From Bryobacterales bacterium (GTDB taxonomy: Bacteria; Acidobacteriota; Terriglobia; Bryobacterales; Bryobacteraceae): a stretch of 9,480 bases of DNA. The stretch lies in NCBI GenBank assembly GCA_003164075.1, contig PLRZ01000157.1:1-9480 (forward strand), written 5' to 3'. The notes below the pieces were generated by a model, which worked only from the letters and a program-made list of their open reading frames with translations, did no database searches and had not been told where the DNA came from. Of the stretch, positions 1-6,721 are shown one piece after another. Every line of letters starts with the position of its first letter. Position 1 is the stretch's first letter. The position numbers and the translations under genes were made by a program.

Positions 1-1895
1 GGCGAGTCGGAGGCCGTCACGCGCAGGCGGTAGTCGCCATCGGGAAACGCGGTGGAGTCCCAGGAGAGGTATTTGTCGGTCAGCTTTTCTTTGAGCGGCT
101 TCCATTGCGTCTCATTGACGCCGCGAATTTCCACCGTGTAGATCATGGCATCGCCGTTCGGGTCCGCGGCCAGCCAGCGCGCGCCGATGTAGCCCTTGGC
201 GAACGTCATCGACGGCGTATTGGTAGTGTTCTCCTGCGGCAGCGACGGGAACGATGGCGCCGCTCGGCGTCCCAGCGCCGGCAGAGTGAGGCTCTGCGTC
301 GGGCCCGCGGCCGACAGGTTCAGCACCGGCGCCGGGAAGCGATAATTCGCCGGCGTGATCTCGATCTCGTCCACCCGCGGCTCCACGTTCTTCGGCAGAT
401 AGGCCACATCCACCGATTCCAGTTCCGGCGAATGGCCCGCGCTATCGGCCGTCAGCGTGGCTTTCCACTGCACGAAGCGCGCCGCCGGTGCCGTCACCGG
501 TCCGCCCTTGGGCAAGATGATAGCGCCCGACCAGACGCTCCAGTTCTTCTGCGGCTGGTCCAGGTTGCCGCTGCGTGTGACCACGGCGATCTGCCCGCCG
601 TTCAGATGCGCCTCGAAGCTCAGCCGGCCCCACGAGGAGAACATCGCCGCATCGAAGACGTCGCTTTCAATGGTGCCTTCGTGCTCCACTTCAGACCCCA
701 CCTGGTACACCTTCCCGGTATTGCCCGTGGCTACGTAGAGGCGCCCGCCCGGACCGCTCTGGAACGCCGTGACCTGCGTTGCCGGCAGCGTCAGCAGCGC
801 CGTATAGCGCGTGGGCGATTCGATGCGGTAGATGCTGCCTTTGTTGCCGGCGCCCAACAGCAAGCGGCCCTGAGCGTCGAACGCGATGGCGTAGACCACA
901 TCCTGCGCGCTGCTCCAGAGGCGGCGCGGATTGCCGTTGGTGTCGATACGGTAAACCTCGCTCCCGCCGCTCACCCCGCCCGTTCCGATGGATGCCGGCG
1001 GCGGCGAGGCCGGCCTCTGCGCGGCCGCGGGAGCACCCGAAGTGTTGACTGTGACCGTAAGACTCGAAGCCGGAGGGGGTGGAGGCGGCGGCAGCGAAAC
1101 TCCCGAGCCGCCCTGCTTGGCGCCCAGGGCGGCAGCGTAAATGGCCCCATCGCGCCCCACAGCCACCGCGGTCACTTCCTTCTTGGACATCTGGTACAGC
1201 ACGAAGCCCTCGCCCGACGGCGAAATTCGCATCACCAGGCCGCCAGGCTCGGTGCCCACAATCAGGCTATCGTTCGCCTCCACGGCCATGGAGCGCACAT
1301 GCGTTTCGTCGCTCTTGAAAAATACCGCGCCCTTGCCATCGGGCGATACCTTGTGGATCTCGCCCTGGCCGTTGGGCAGGCCGCCCGTGGCCACCAGCAG
1401 ATCGCCCTTGCTGTTGAATTCCAGCGCCCAGATGTATTTGGCCTTGGGATCGTAGAAAACTTCCGGTTTGGCGCTGCCGGTCATGCGATACACCTTGCCG
1501 TCGGGCGCGGTGCCGAAGTAGACGCGATCCTTGGAATCCACCGCGATGGCGTGGATTTCGAGCGCGTCCACTTCCGCCACCATCTTGCCCGCGCCACCCG
1601 GCGGAATGCGGAACAGCTTGGCGCCAGTGCCGCCGGCGGTGTAGAGGTTGCCCTTGGAATCCTGTGCCAGCGCCCAGAGGTAGGCCGCGGAGGTGTCGAA
1701 AATCTCCTGCGAGTGCGGCGCCAGAGACAGCAGGCCGTCGCTGCGCATGGAAAGGTTTTTGATCGCACCACGTTCGAAGTCGGCGTATTCGCCCTGCGTC
1801 CAGATTTGGGTTTGTCCGGCGAACGCCGCCGCACACGCGATTGCGATAAGCGCACCTTGGGCCGCGCGATTCTTGCGGATTGTCATCTTCTTCAT
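1..1895 (-). CDS. Exported beta-propeller protein, 3' end outside window
   Basis: The frame is open from the ATG at 1895 to the window edge: 631 full codons with no stop, so the C-terminus is missing. Residues 1-27 look like a Sec signal peptide (basic start, then an Ala/Ile-rich core ending AFAG). Residues about 70-400 contain repeated blades of the form 'ALAQDSKGNLYTAGGTG', 'AIAVDSKDRVYFGT' and 'AIAFDAQGRLLLGAGNKG', typical of NHL/SMP-30/YncE-like beta-propellers. A proline-rich low-complexity insert (about 268-300, with eight successive Pro at 269-275 region) splits the propeller. Residues about 500-631 look like a fibronectin-III-type segment ('ADPNGDAMIYTVEIRG', 'FPDGDYRLRVTASD'). Ligand or enzymatic role is unknown; a periplasmic or extracellular binding or structural role is inferred. 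It lies 38 bases after the S55-like gene on the same strand, so cotranscription is likely. No convincing Shine-Dalgarno precedes ATG 1895; an in-frame ATG at 1886 is the alternative start. Confidence 0.85.
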   Translation of the reverse strand, partial: MKKMTIRKNRAAQGALIAIACAAAFAGQTQIWTQGEYADFERGAIKNLSMRSDGLLSLAPHSQEIFDTSAAYLWALAQDSKGNLYTAGGTGAKLFRIPPGGAGKMVAEVDALEIHAIAVDSKDRVYFGTAPDGKVYRMTGSAKPEVFYDPKAKYIWALEFNSKGDLLVATGGLPNGQGEIHKVSPDGKGAVFFKSDETHVRSMAVEANDSLIVGTEPGGLVMRISPSGEGFVLYQMSKKEVTAVAVGRDGAIYAAALGAKQGGSGVSLPPPPPPPASSLTVTVNTSGAPAAAQRPASPPPASIGTGGVSGGSEVYRIDTNGNPRRLWSSAQDVVYAIAFDAQGRLLLGAGNKGSIYRIESPTRYTALLTLPATQVTAFQSGPGGRLYVATGNTGKVYQVGSEVEHEGTIESDVFDAAMFSSWGRLSFEAHLNGGQIAVVTRSGNLDQPQKNWSVWSGAIILPKGGPVTAPAARFVQWKATLTADSAGHSPELESVDVAYLPKNVEPRVDEIEITPANYRFPAPVLNLSAAGPTQSLTLPALGRRAAPSFPSLPQENTTNTPSMTFAKGYIGARWLAADPNGDAMIYTVEIRGVNETQWKPLKEKLTDKYLSWDSTAFPDGDYRLRVTASDS

Positions 1896-1913
1896 TGAGT
1901 GGACCGAAAATTT

Positions 1914-1929
1914 CCTGGCCGCGGCCAGG
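1914..1929. promoter_or_regulatory. Perfect 16-base palindrome between S55 and propeller genes
   Basis: CCTGGCCGCGGCCAGG is its own reverse complement. It sits inside the 38-base gap between the stop of the S55-like gene (1934) and the start of the propeller gene (1895). As RNA on the minus strand it could form a 6-pair GC hairpin with a CGCG loop, followed by AAATTTT. That is only a weak intrinsic-terminator shape. It could equally be an mRNA-processing or translation-tuning hairpin, or a protein-binding site. The palindrome is seen directly; its function is inferred. Confidence 0.4.
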
Positions 1930-1933
1930 TTCT

Positions 1934-3790
1934 TTACTTCACGTGGATCCGCAGCGAATAGCTCCCCGTCACCATGTAATCGAAGGGCAGCGCCATCTGC
2001 TCGGTAGCCGTTTCCGGAGAGGTCACCAGCGAACGGCTCGACGCTTTCCCCGACTGCATCACATTGAGCACCGACGCGGGCAGGCTGGGGAGCGTCTTAT
2101 CGTCAAAATAGGCCGTGGGCGTGGATTCCACCAGCGATACATACAACTTATTGTTGGACCGTTCCTGGTTGAAAAGCGACACCATTTGCGGCAGATCGAG
2201 ATAACGGTTGGCCGAGCCAGCCATGTACTGCATGCGATTGACGGTGTCGGCATCGCTTAGCACGATGCGGTGGTCGCCGGGCGCCAGCCCATCGGGAATC
2301 TTCACCGTGAAGTCGCGCTCGATGCGCTCGCCGCGATACGGCCGCAGGAAGACTTTTACCGGTACGCTATCTCCCGCGCGCACTTCGGGGTCGGATACCC
2401 AGGCGCTGTCGATAGAGGCCACGCGCCGCTCCGGCAGCAGGTCCACGGTGACGTTGACGCTCTTCACGTCCGGGGTGTTCACGTTATTCAGGTACAGCCG
2501 GTTGAACATATTGCCCCACCATGAGGCCATCAACAGCGGCGCGGGCGTGGGCACCTCGCCGTTGGCCGTCATGGTGGAAAGCGAAATCGGCGGTCCGCCG
2601 TTCATCTCCACTTTACCGTTGAGCCGGTAGGTAGCCTCGTCGGCAAATTCGTTCAACTGCGAGAGCGAGTTGTAGAGCGTCAGCATCATCAGGTACGGGG
2701 TCCACTTCTGATGCACGAAGACGTTGAAGTGGAAGTTCTTCTCGCTGGCCAGTTTCTCCTTGTCGTCGAGCGACCGCACCTTCACGGTCACCGGAATCAT
2801 GTCCGACTCCGCGCCCAGCACGCCCATGATGCCGGTATAGCGGTCCTGATGCAGCGCGCCGACAATCTCGGTGGCATTGGCCATTTTGTTGGGCTGATAG
2901 CTGGAGGCCAGCGTCATCACCACTTCGCCCTTGCTCATGGGAATGTTCACCGGGCCCAGGTTGAAGAAGGGATGGCCGAAGCCCAATACGCGCTTGCCAT
3001 CGTTATAGGTCACGGTCCCCAGTCCCGTGACGGCCATGTCGCCATCCACCAGGACCCCGGCGATGCTGTCGCCCGGGTTCAGCGCATGCTCCCATCCGGG
3101 CGCGGGCTTGTTGCTGTGGATGTCGTTAGCGGCGCCCCCCTGCACCGCGTTGACGCCCATTTGCTGGAACATCGGGCCGAATTCGCGCAGCGCACTGTCG
3201 GAGAAGCCCGTCAGCATGAGCGGCGATTCGATGGGGATCATCATCGCCGAGGGCAGCGGCGAACCCAGACCGGCCGCCAATTGTCCCAGCAGATCGGGAC
3301 CCACCGATACGGCGCCGCTACGCGAGCGCGTCTTGTCGGGCGTATGCGCATCTTCCGGCCGCGACTTATCCAGGTCGTTGATCTCCAGCATCAGTTCGAT
3401 GGGAGTGATCCCGCAGATGGCATCCGGCGAGAACGTGCTCATGCGAAGGGCCACCGCGCCCACCAGTTTTCCCCCGATGTAGACCGGGCTGCCGCTCATG
3501 CCGCCGGCCACGTTGGTAATCTTGGCCTTGCCGAGCATCTTGGCTACGATAATGTCCTGGTTGGGTCCGTTTTGATTGTGCAGAATGCCGACGATCTCGA
3601 TCGGCACCGGTTCCGGCTCAGTGCCCTGGAACACCGTCCAGGCAGTGCCCTTCATTCCTGGCTTGACTGCGCTGAGTTTCATGATTTCCACGGGTCCGGC
3701 TTTCGGGCGGGCGGGCGGAGGATCGGTGGCAAATACGGGCAATGCAAGGGCCGCTAGTCCGAAAAAAACCGCGGCATTGTGCAATTTCAT
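1934..3790 (-). CDS. Exported SpoIVB-like (peptidase S55) domain protein
   Basis: The 618-residue product has a Sec signal peptide at about 1-21 (cleavage after VFA). The serine motif GMSGSP is at 97-102, followed by 'VYIGGKLVGAVA'; Ser99 is the likely nucleophile by analogy with GDSGGP. A second box, 'GLGTVTYNDGKRVLGFGHPF', at about 256-275 supplies His273. Both boxes match the SpoIVB/S55 serine-peptidase family. In SpoIVB as I recall it, the GH box precedes the serine box; here the order is reversed. The C-terminal half (about 335-618) has no motif I recognise and looks beta-rich. The role is probably an exported serine protease or a degenerate scaffold; no sporulation context is present, so a SpoIVB function should not be assumed. 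Start ATG 3790 has a GGAG 12 bases upstream, a rather long spacing. It probably heads a two-gene unit with the propeller gene downstream. Confidence 0.85.
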   Translation of the reverse strand: MKLHNAAVFFGLAALALPVFATDPPPARPKAGPVEIMKLSAVKPGMKGTAWTVFQGTEPEPVPIEIVGILHNQNGPNQDIIVAKMLGKAKITNVAGGMSGSPVYIGGKLVGAVALRMSTFSPDAICGITPIELMLEINDLDKSRPEDAHTPDKTRSRSGAVSVGPDLLGQLAAGLGSPLPSAMMIPIESPLMLTGFSDSALREFGPMFQQMGVNAVQGGAANDIHSNKPAPGWEHALNPGDSIAGVLVDGDMAVTGLGTVTYNDGKRVLGFGHPFFNLGPVNIPMSKGEVVMTLASSYQPNKMANATEIVGALHQDRYTGIMGVLGAESDMIPVTVKVRSLDDKEKLASEKNFHFNVFVHQKWTPYLMMLTLYNSLSQLNEFADEATYRLNGKVEMNGGPPISLSTMTANGEVPTPAPLLMASWWGNMFNRLYLNNVNTPDVKSVNVTVDLLPERRVASIDSAWVSDPEVRAGDSVPVKVFLRPYRGERIERDFTVKIPDGLAPGDHRIVLSDADTVNRMQYMAGSANRYLDLPQMVSLFNQERSNNKLYVSLVESTPTAYFDDKTLPSLPASVLNVMQSGKASSRSLVTSPETATEQMALPFDYMVTGSYSLRIHVK

Positions 3791-3816
3791 GGGGGTTTAC
3801 GGCTCCAGTGTGCTCT

Positions 3817-3822
3817 ATTGTA
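3817..3822 (-). promoter_or_regulatory. Candidate -10 box for the S55-like gene
   Basis: TACAAT on the minus strand, in the AT-richer stretch between the divergent S55-like and DHp genes, would start transcription about 20 bases upstream of ATG 3790. No good -35 hexamer sits at 16-18 bases (TTGTGA is only 11 bases away), so the call rests on the -10 box alone. Confidence 0.3.
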
Positions 3823-3928
3823 CTATGACGCGTTCACAAGTATTTTCGTTGCGCTTTTTCTTTAAGATTCAATCTGATAGCGGTTTTGAGCGGTCTCCCG
3901 CCACCGATACGGGGGATAGGATGCGGCT

Positions 3929-4195
3929 GTGGAACAACTTACCAACTCCGACCGCGCCTGCGCCGTAGCCGCCGCGGCCGCGCACGACTTCAATAACGAA
4001 CTGACGGTCATTATCAGCGGTGTGGACGGCGCGCTGGTCGCCGTTCCCGCGGAAAATCCGGCGCGCGCACTGCTTCTGGACATCCAGGCCGCCGCCCAGC
4101 GGTGCGTGTGGAAAGCTTCCGGCCTGTTGAACTTCAGTGCCCGTGTCAGTCCCCACCCGGTCCGCGCATCTTTTGAATACCTCATCGAGCCGTAA
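3929..4195 (+). CDS. Stand-alone histidine-kinase DHp (HisKA-like) domain protein
   Basis: The 88-residue protein resembles only the dimerisation/phosphoacceptor domain of a sensor histidine kinase. Residues 16-30 carry the H-box 'AAAHDFNNELTVIISG' with phosphoacceptor candidate His19. Residues about 43-72 form the second helix ('ARALLLDIQAAAQRC' ... 'LLNFSARV'), as in AHDFNNLLT-type kinases. There is no sensor domain before it and no N, G1 or G2 boxes of an ATPase domain after it; the frame ends at TAA 4193-4195. The start is GTG 3929, supported by AGGA 7 bases upstream; the ATG at 3921 is out of frame and closes after 15 codons. It ends 29 bases before tsaD on the same strand, so the two may be cotranscribed. 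It could act as a phosphotransfer or dimerisation module, or be a truncated kinase relic. Family resemblance is seen; function is unknown. Confidence 0.75.
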   Translation: MEQLTNSDRACAVAAAAAHDFNNELTVIISGVDGALVAVPAENPARALLLDIQAAAQRCVWKASGLLNFSARVSPHPVRASFEYLIEP

Positions 4196-4224
4196 GGCGC
4201 CGTTTCCCGCTACCCTAAGAGTAA

Positions 4225-5304
4225 GTGCGTATTCTGGCGATCGAATCATCCTGTGACGAGACCGCCGCGGCGGTGGTGGAGGATGGCGAAACCGTCCTCT
4301 CTTCCGTGGTGGCGTCGCAAATGGTCACTCACGGCAAGTATGGCGGCGTGGTGCCGGAACTGGCGTCGCGCGAGCATCTGCGGGCCATCGTCCCGGTGGT
4401 CCGCGAAGCGCTGGAGGTCTCGCGGACGAGGCTCGGCGATCTGGCCGCGATTGCCGCCACGGCCGGTCCGGGGCTGGTGGGTTCGCTGCTCGTGGGCCTC
4501 ACCTATGCGAAGTCGTTGAGCTTCGCCAGCGGAGTGCCGCTCATCGCGGTGAATCACATCGAGGGCCATATCCACGCGGTGATCATGGAATCCGGCCGCG
4601 CGGGGACGCCGGTGGAATACCCGGCGCTGGCCCTGGTGGTGAGCGGCGGGCACACCCATCTGTTCGAGGTGCGCGCGGGATTTCAATATCGCCTGCTGGG
4701 CAAGACTCGCGACGATGCCGCTGGCGAGGCATTCGACAAGGTGGCCAAACTGCTCGGTTTCGGCTACCCCGGCGGCCCCATTATCGACCATCTGGCGCCC
4801 CACGGAGACGCTTCCGCGGTACGTTTCACCTTCGCCAAAATGAAAGGCAACGCCCTCGATTTCAGTTTCAGCGGCCTGAAAACCGCGGTGCTGCGCTGGG
4901 TGGAGGCGCACGACATGACAGCCGAGATCGCCGCCCGCCGCGCCTTGATGCGCGATTGCCCGCAACCCTCCGCCGGCGAGTGGCTGGCCGCTACGCCGCC
5001 GCGCACGCTGGACCTTTTGGCTTCGTTCCAACACGCGGTCATCCACGAACTGCTGACGCGGGCGGCCGCATCCGCCGAAGTCATGAGTGCGCGGACGCTG
5101 ATCGTCTCCGGCGGGGTGGCGTGCAACTCGGGCCTGCGAAAGGCGGCGCAAGCGGCGGCCTTACCGTACCCGGTCTACTTTCCCACGCCGGGGCTATCCA
5201 CCGACAATGCCGCCATGATCGGCGCCGCTGCTTTTCCCAAGCTGGCGCGCGGCGAGTTCGCCACGCTGGATGTCGCCGCGCAGGCCAACTTGACGCTGGC
5301 GTAA
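4225..5304 (+). CDS. tsaD: tRNA N6-adenosine threonylcarbamoyltransferase TsaD
   Basis: TsaD transfers the threonylcarbamoyl group of threonylcarbamoyl-AMP to A37 of ANN-decoding tRNAs (t6A), working in the cytoplasm with TsaB and TsaE; it was formerly annotated Gcp, a glycoprotease. The 359-residue product has the ASKHA-fold signatures: '[16 protein letters not shown]' at 3-18, '[13 protein letters not shown]' at 79-91, metal-binding HIEGH (His111, His115), '[11 protein letters not shown]' at 139-149, '[19 protein letters not shown]' at 167-185, 'FSFSGLKTA' at 213-221, 'SGGVACN' at 295-301 and 'STDNAAMIG' at 325-333 with the third metal ligand Asp327. It is about 20 residues longer than the E. 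coli enzyme, mostly around 226-262. The start is GTG 4225, with only a weak AGAG upstream; the start of homology at residue 2 supports it. TsaB and TsaE are not in this window. Confidence 0.97.
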   Translation: MRILAIESSCDETAAAVVEDGETVLSSVVASQMVTHGKYGGVVPELASREHLRAIVPVVREALEVSRTRLGDLAAIAATAGPGLVGSLLVGLTYAKSLSFASGVPLIAVNHIEGHIHAVIMESGRAGTPVEYPALALVVSGGHTHLFEVRAGFQYRLLGKTRDDAAGEAFDKVAKLLGFGYPGGPIIDHLAPHGDASAVRFTFAKMKGNALDFSFSGLKTAVLRWVEAHDMTAEIAARRALMRDCPQPSAGEWLAATPPRTLDLLASFQHAVIHELLTRAAASAEVMSARTLIVSGGVACNSGLRKAAQAAALPYPVYFPTPGLSTDNAAMIGAAAFPKLARGEFATLDVAAQANLTLA

Positions 5305-5336
5305 GACGGACGAGCGCGAAACTACCGTGTTGCCGT

Positions 5337-5383
5337 GTGGGGCAGGCTTCAGCCTGCGGCGGGCTTCAGCCCGCTCATGCCGC
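5337..5383 (+). repeat. Double-hairpin extragenic repeat, left copy
   Basis: This unit contains two tandem perfect 7-pair hairpins with TC loops: GCAGGCT/AGCCTGC at 5342-5357 and GCGGGCT/AGCCCGC at 5359-5374, preceded by GTGGG. Its reverse complement recurs at 5818-5863 with two substitutions and one indel. It begins 32 bases after the tsaD stop and might help end tsaD transcription, but no T-tract follows. It is REP-like in form; I recall similar GGGGCAGGCT...AGCCTGC repeats scattered in acidobacterial genomes but cannot verify this here. Confidence 0.75.
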
Positions 5384-5460
5384 ACCGCGAGTGAGAGTTC
5401 TCCTTCTGCACGACTGATACATCCAGTTGTCCTACCGCCGCCTTCCCTGCCGCTTTGCCG

Positions 5461-5808
5461 CTAGCGGGAGTTTACTGCGAAACCAGGTTGATCGGTAGCC
5501 GACTCCACGCAACTCTTTGAAGACAAACCCTTTGCCACGACGACTGCCCCGGATTCCTGTATTACCCTACTATCCGCAATAACTACCGTCGACAACACCT
5601 CTATTTACTATCGTCAACAAGGCGGCGATGATACAATCGTATTACCTGCTTAATGAGACGCTTCCCTAACATGATCTGCCGCACGGACTTACAGGCGAGC
5701 CAACTCCACCGGACCTCATAAGTGGATAATACAGGTCGCCTCTCGCAAACCTCTCAAAATGCGTTGGTTAGCTCTCCGCCGAAGCAGCTCTCAGTAAACT
5801 CCCGCTAG
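5461..5808. mobile_element. MITE-like element with 17-base terminal inverted repeats
   Basis: CTAGCGGGAGTTTACTG at 5461-5477 is matched perfectly, in inverse, by CAGTAAACTCCCGCTAG at 5792-5808. The 348 bases enclosed have no convincing coding frame and are AT-richer than the surroundings (about 49 percent GC in 5521-5700 by hand count). CTAG at both outer ends could be a 4-base target duplication, leaving 13-base inverted repeats starting CGGGAG. An internal 9-base inverted pair, CCTGTATTA (5556-5564) and TAATACAGG (5727-5735), is roughly concentric with the ends, as in a foldback element. No transposase is present, so it would need one from elsewhere. The repeats are seen; mobility is inferred. 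Confidence 0.6.
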
Positions 5809-5817
5809 TTGTATCTC

Positions 5818-5863
5818 GCGGCAGAGCGGGCTGAAGCCCGCCGCAGGCAAAAGCCTGCCCCAC
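5818..5863 (-). repeat. Double-hairpin extragenic repeat, right copy (inverted)
   Basis: On the minus strand this 46-base unit repeats the left copy (5337-5383): GTGGGGCAGGCTTTTGCC, then the GCGGGCT/AGCCCGC hairpin and a terminal TGCCGC. The differences are TCA to TTT in the first loop region and one missing base near the end. The two copies bracket the MITE-like element in inverted orientation, and this copy lies only 9 bases from the element's right end. Confidence 0.75.
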
Positions 5864-5882
5864 GAGTAGATAACACTGTGTA

Positions 5883-5906
5883 AGTCGGCAGAGTAGCTGG
5901 TTTCTG
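5883..5906. repeat. 24-base direct repeat, copy 1
   Basis: AGTCGGCAGAGTAGCT followed by GGTTTCTG. It matches copy 2 (6054-6077) at 22 of 24 bases; the first 16 are identical. The two copies are 171 bases apart. Confidence 0.65.
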
Positions 5907-6004
5907 GTGCGAAACCCACTTCAAACGGCAAGAACCGCTTGCTGGCGGGGTGCCCTCTGGGCCGGGCTCGGAAAACACTTCTATGATTCCACGGGGCTTG
6001 TTAC

Positions 6005-6032
6005 CGAGCCGCGACCGCAAGGGAGCGGTTTC
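6005..6032. repeat. Small palindromic extragenic repeat candidate
   Basis: The sequence CGAGCCGCGACCGCAAGGGAGCGGTTTC includes a hairpin ACCGC (6014-6018), loop AAGGGA, GCGGT (6025-6029). On the minus strand it reads CCGCTCCCTTGCGGTCGCGGCTCG, a form I associate with dispersed repeats of acidobacterial and planctomycete genomes. That association is memory only. It lies in the region where transcription of tsaD and of the small exported gene would converge. Confidence 0.4.
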
Positions 6033-6053
6033 TTGAGTTTCGCGACAGAAACT

Positions 6054-6077
6054 AGTCGGCAGAGTAGCTAGTTGCTG
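6054..6077. repeat. 24-base direct repeat, copy 2, over a stop codon
   Basis: AGTCGGCAGAGTAGCT followed by AGTTGCTG. It overlaps the last codons and TAG stop (6068-6070) of the small exported protein gene, so copy 1 (5883-5906) may be a displaced duplicate of that gene's 3' end. The intervening 147 bases show no coding gene. Confidence 0.65.
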
Positions 6078-6631
6078 ACCGTCGATTGGCCGCGGCGGAA
6101 CAGCGTGACTTGCTGGATGGCGATGCTTGCGGTCCCTTTGTTTTGCAGGATCAGCTTGAACTGCGTGCCGTAAACGTTAAACAGGGCGCTACCTACATCC
6201 GTGTACAGAAATGCGGTCGCAGCCTTATTCTCGGCCACCACGTATGACACGGCATTCGGCACCGTCCAACCAGCCTGAAGGATCAGGCCGGAACTCGCCA
6301 GCGAAGTCGCGGTGGTGGTGCAAAGGGTGCATTCCACCGTGACCGCCACAGTGTCGGCACTGGAATAATCCATCGTTGACAGAATCGGATAAGTTTGGCC
6401 CGCCGCGATGACGACGTTCTGAAACACTTCTGAGCTAGTCGTAGTGACGGCTGCGCTTGCGACCGGTTTGCCCGGGAGAATAACCGCGGGATCGGATCTC
6501 CCGGCGGACTTCTCCGTCGCCACACTCGCGGCTTCCGGCGCCAATGGAGTGCCCGGCCGGTCGTCGGCGAGAGACAATCCCGCAAAACACAAGGTCAAGA
6601 GAATAGCTGTTCCGATCGTCGTGGTAGTCAT
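6068..6631 (-). CDS. Small exported protein of unknown function
   Basis: I do not recognise this family. From ATG 6631 the product has 187 residues. Residues 1-22 form a signal peptide ('TTTTIGTAILLTLCFAG', cleavage near SLA-DD). A low-complexity Ala/Pro/Ser linker follows to about 65. Residues about 66-187 are rich in alternating hydrophobic and small residues and look like a beta-sandwich ending 'AIQQVTLFRRGQSTVSN'. Two cysteines in a CTLC arrangement (101, 104) could form a disulfide. The frame stays open upstream to 6802, but that extension is basic, lacks a hydrophobic start and covers a perfect operator-like palindrome, so ATG 6631 is preferred. No strong Shine-Dalgarno precedes it. It follows the M20 peptidase gene on the same strand after 206 bases and may have its own promoter. 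A surface or matrix role is possible but unproven. Confidence 0.65.
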   Translation of the reverse strand: MTTTTIGTAILLTLCFAGLSLADDRPGTPLAPEAASVATEKSAGRSDPAVILPGKPVASAAVTTTSSEVFQNVVIAAGQTYPILSTMDYSSADTVAVTVECTLCTTTATSLASSGLILQAGWTVPNAVSYVVAENKAATAFLYTDVGSALFNVYGTQFKLILQNKGTASIAIQQVTLFRRGQSTVSN

Positions 6632-6721
6632 AAAGGTTGCCCGGCCCCTACCATGCACGCGCCGGTCCGTCGTCTTAGGTCCGTGGAATGAACTGCCTGG
6701 CGCATTCGATCGGTCCGCCGG

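Noticed and set aside
105..1898. Long open frame on the plus strand opposite the propeller gene
   Set aside because: Its translation is Arg/His-rich with no domain signature, as expected for an antisense frame of GC-rich coding DNA. The minus strand gives a signal peptide and regular propeller blades.
2711..3757. 348-codon open frame opposite the S55-like gene
   Set aside because: Low-information His/Arg/Gly-rich translation; the opposite strand contains conserved GMSGSP and GFGHPF boxes.
3823..3928. Plus-strand promoter for the DHp-tsaD pair
   Set aside because: TTGCGC and TAAGAT are present but only about 7 bases apart; no pair with acceptable spacing could be defended.
4246..5151. 301-codon open frame opposite tsaD
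   Set aside because: tsaD is unmistakable on the plus strand, and the antisense translation has no recognisable features.
5375..5460. Search for an intrinsic terminator downstream of tsaD
   Set aside because: The double hairpin is strong but no run of T follows it, so it was recorded as a repeat and not as a terminator.
5805..6020. 71-codon frame on the minus strand in the repeat island
   Set aside because: It reads through the right double-hairpin repeat, direct-repeat copy 1 and the palindromic repeat, and has no ribosome binding site or protein-like composition.
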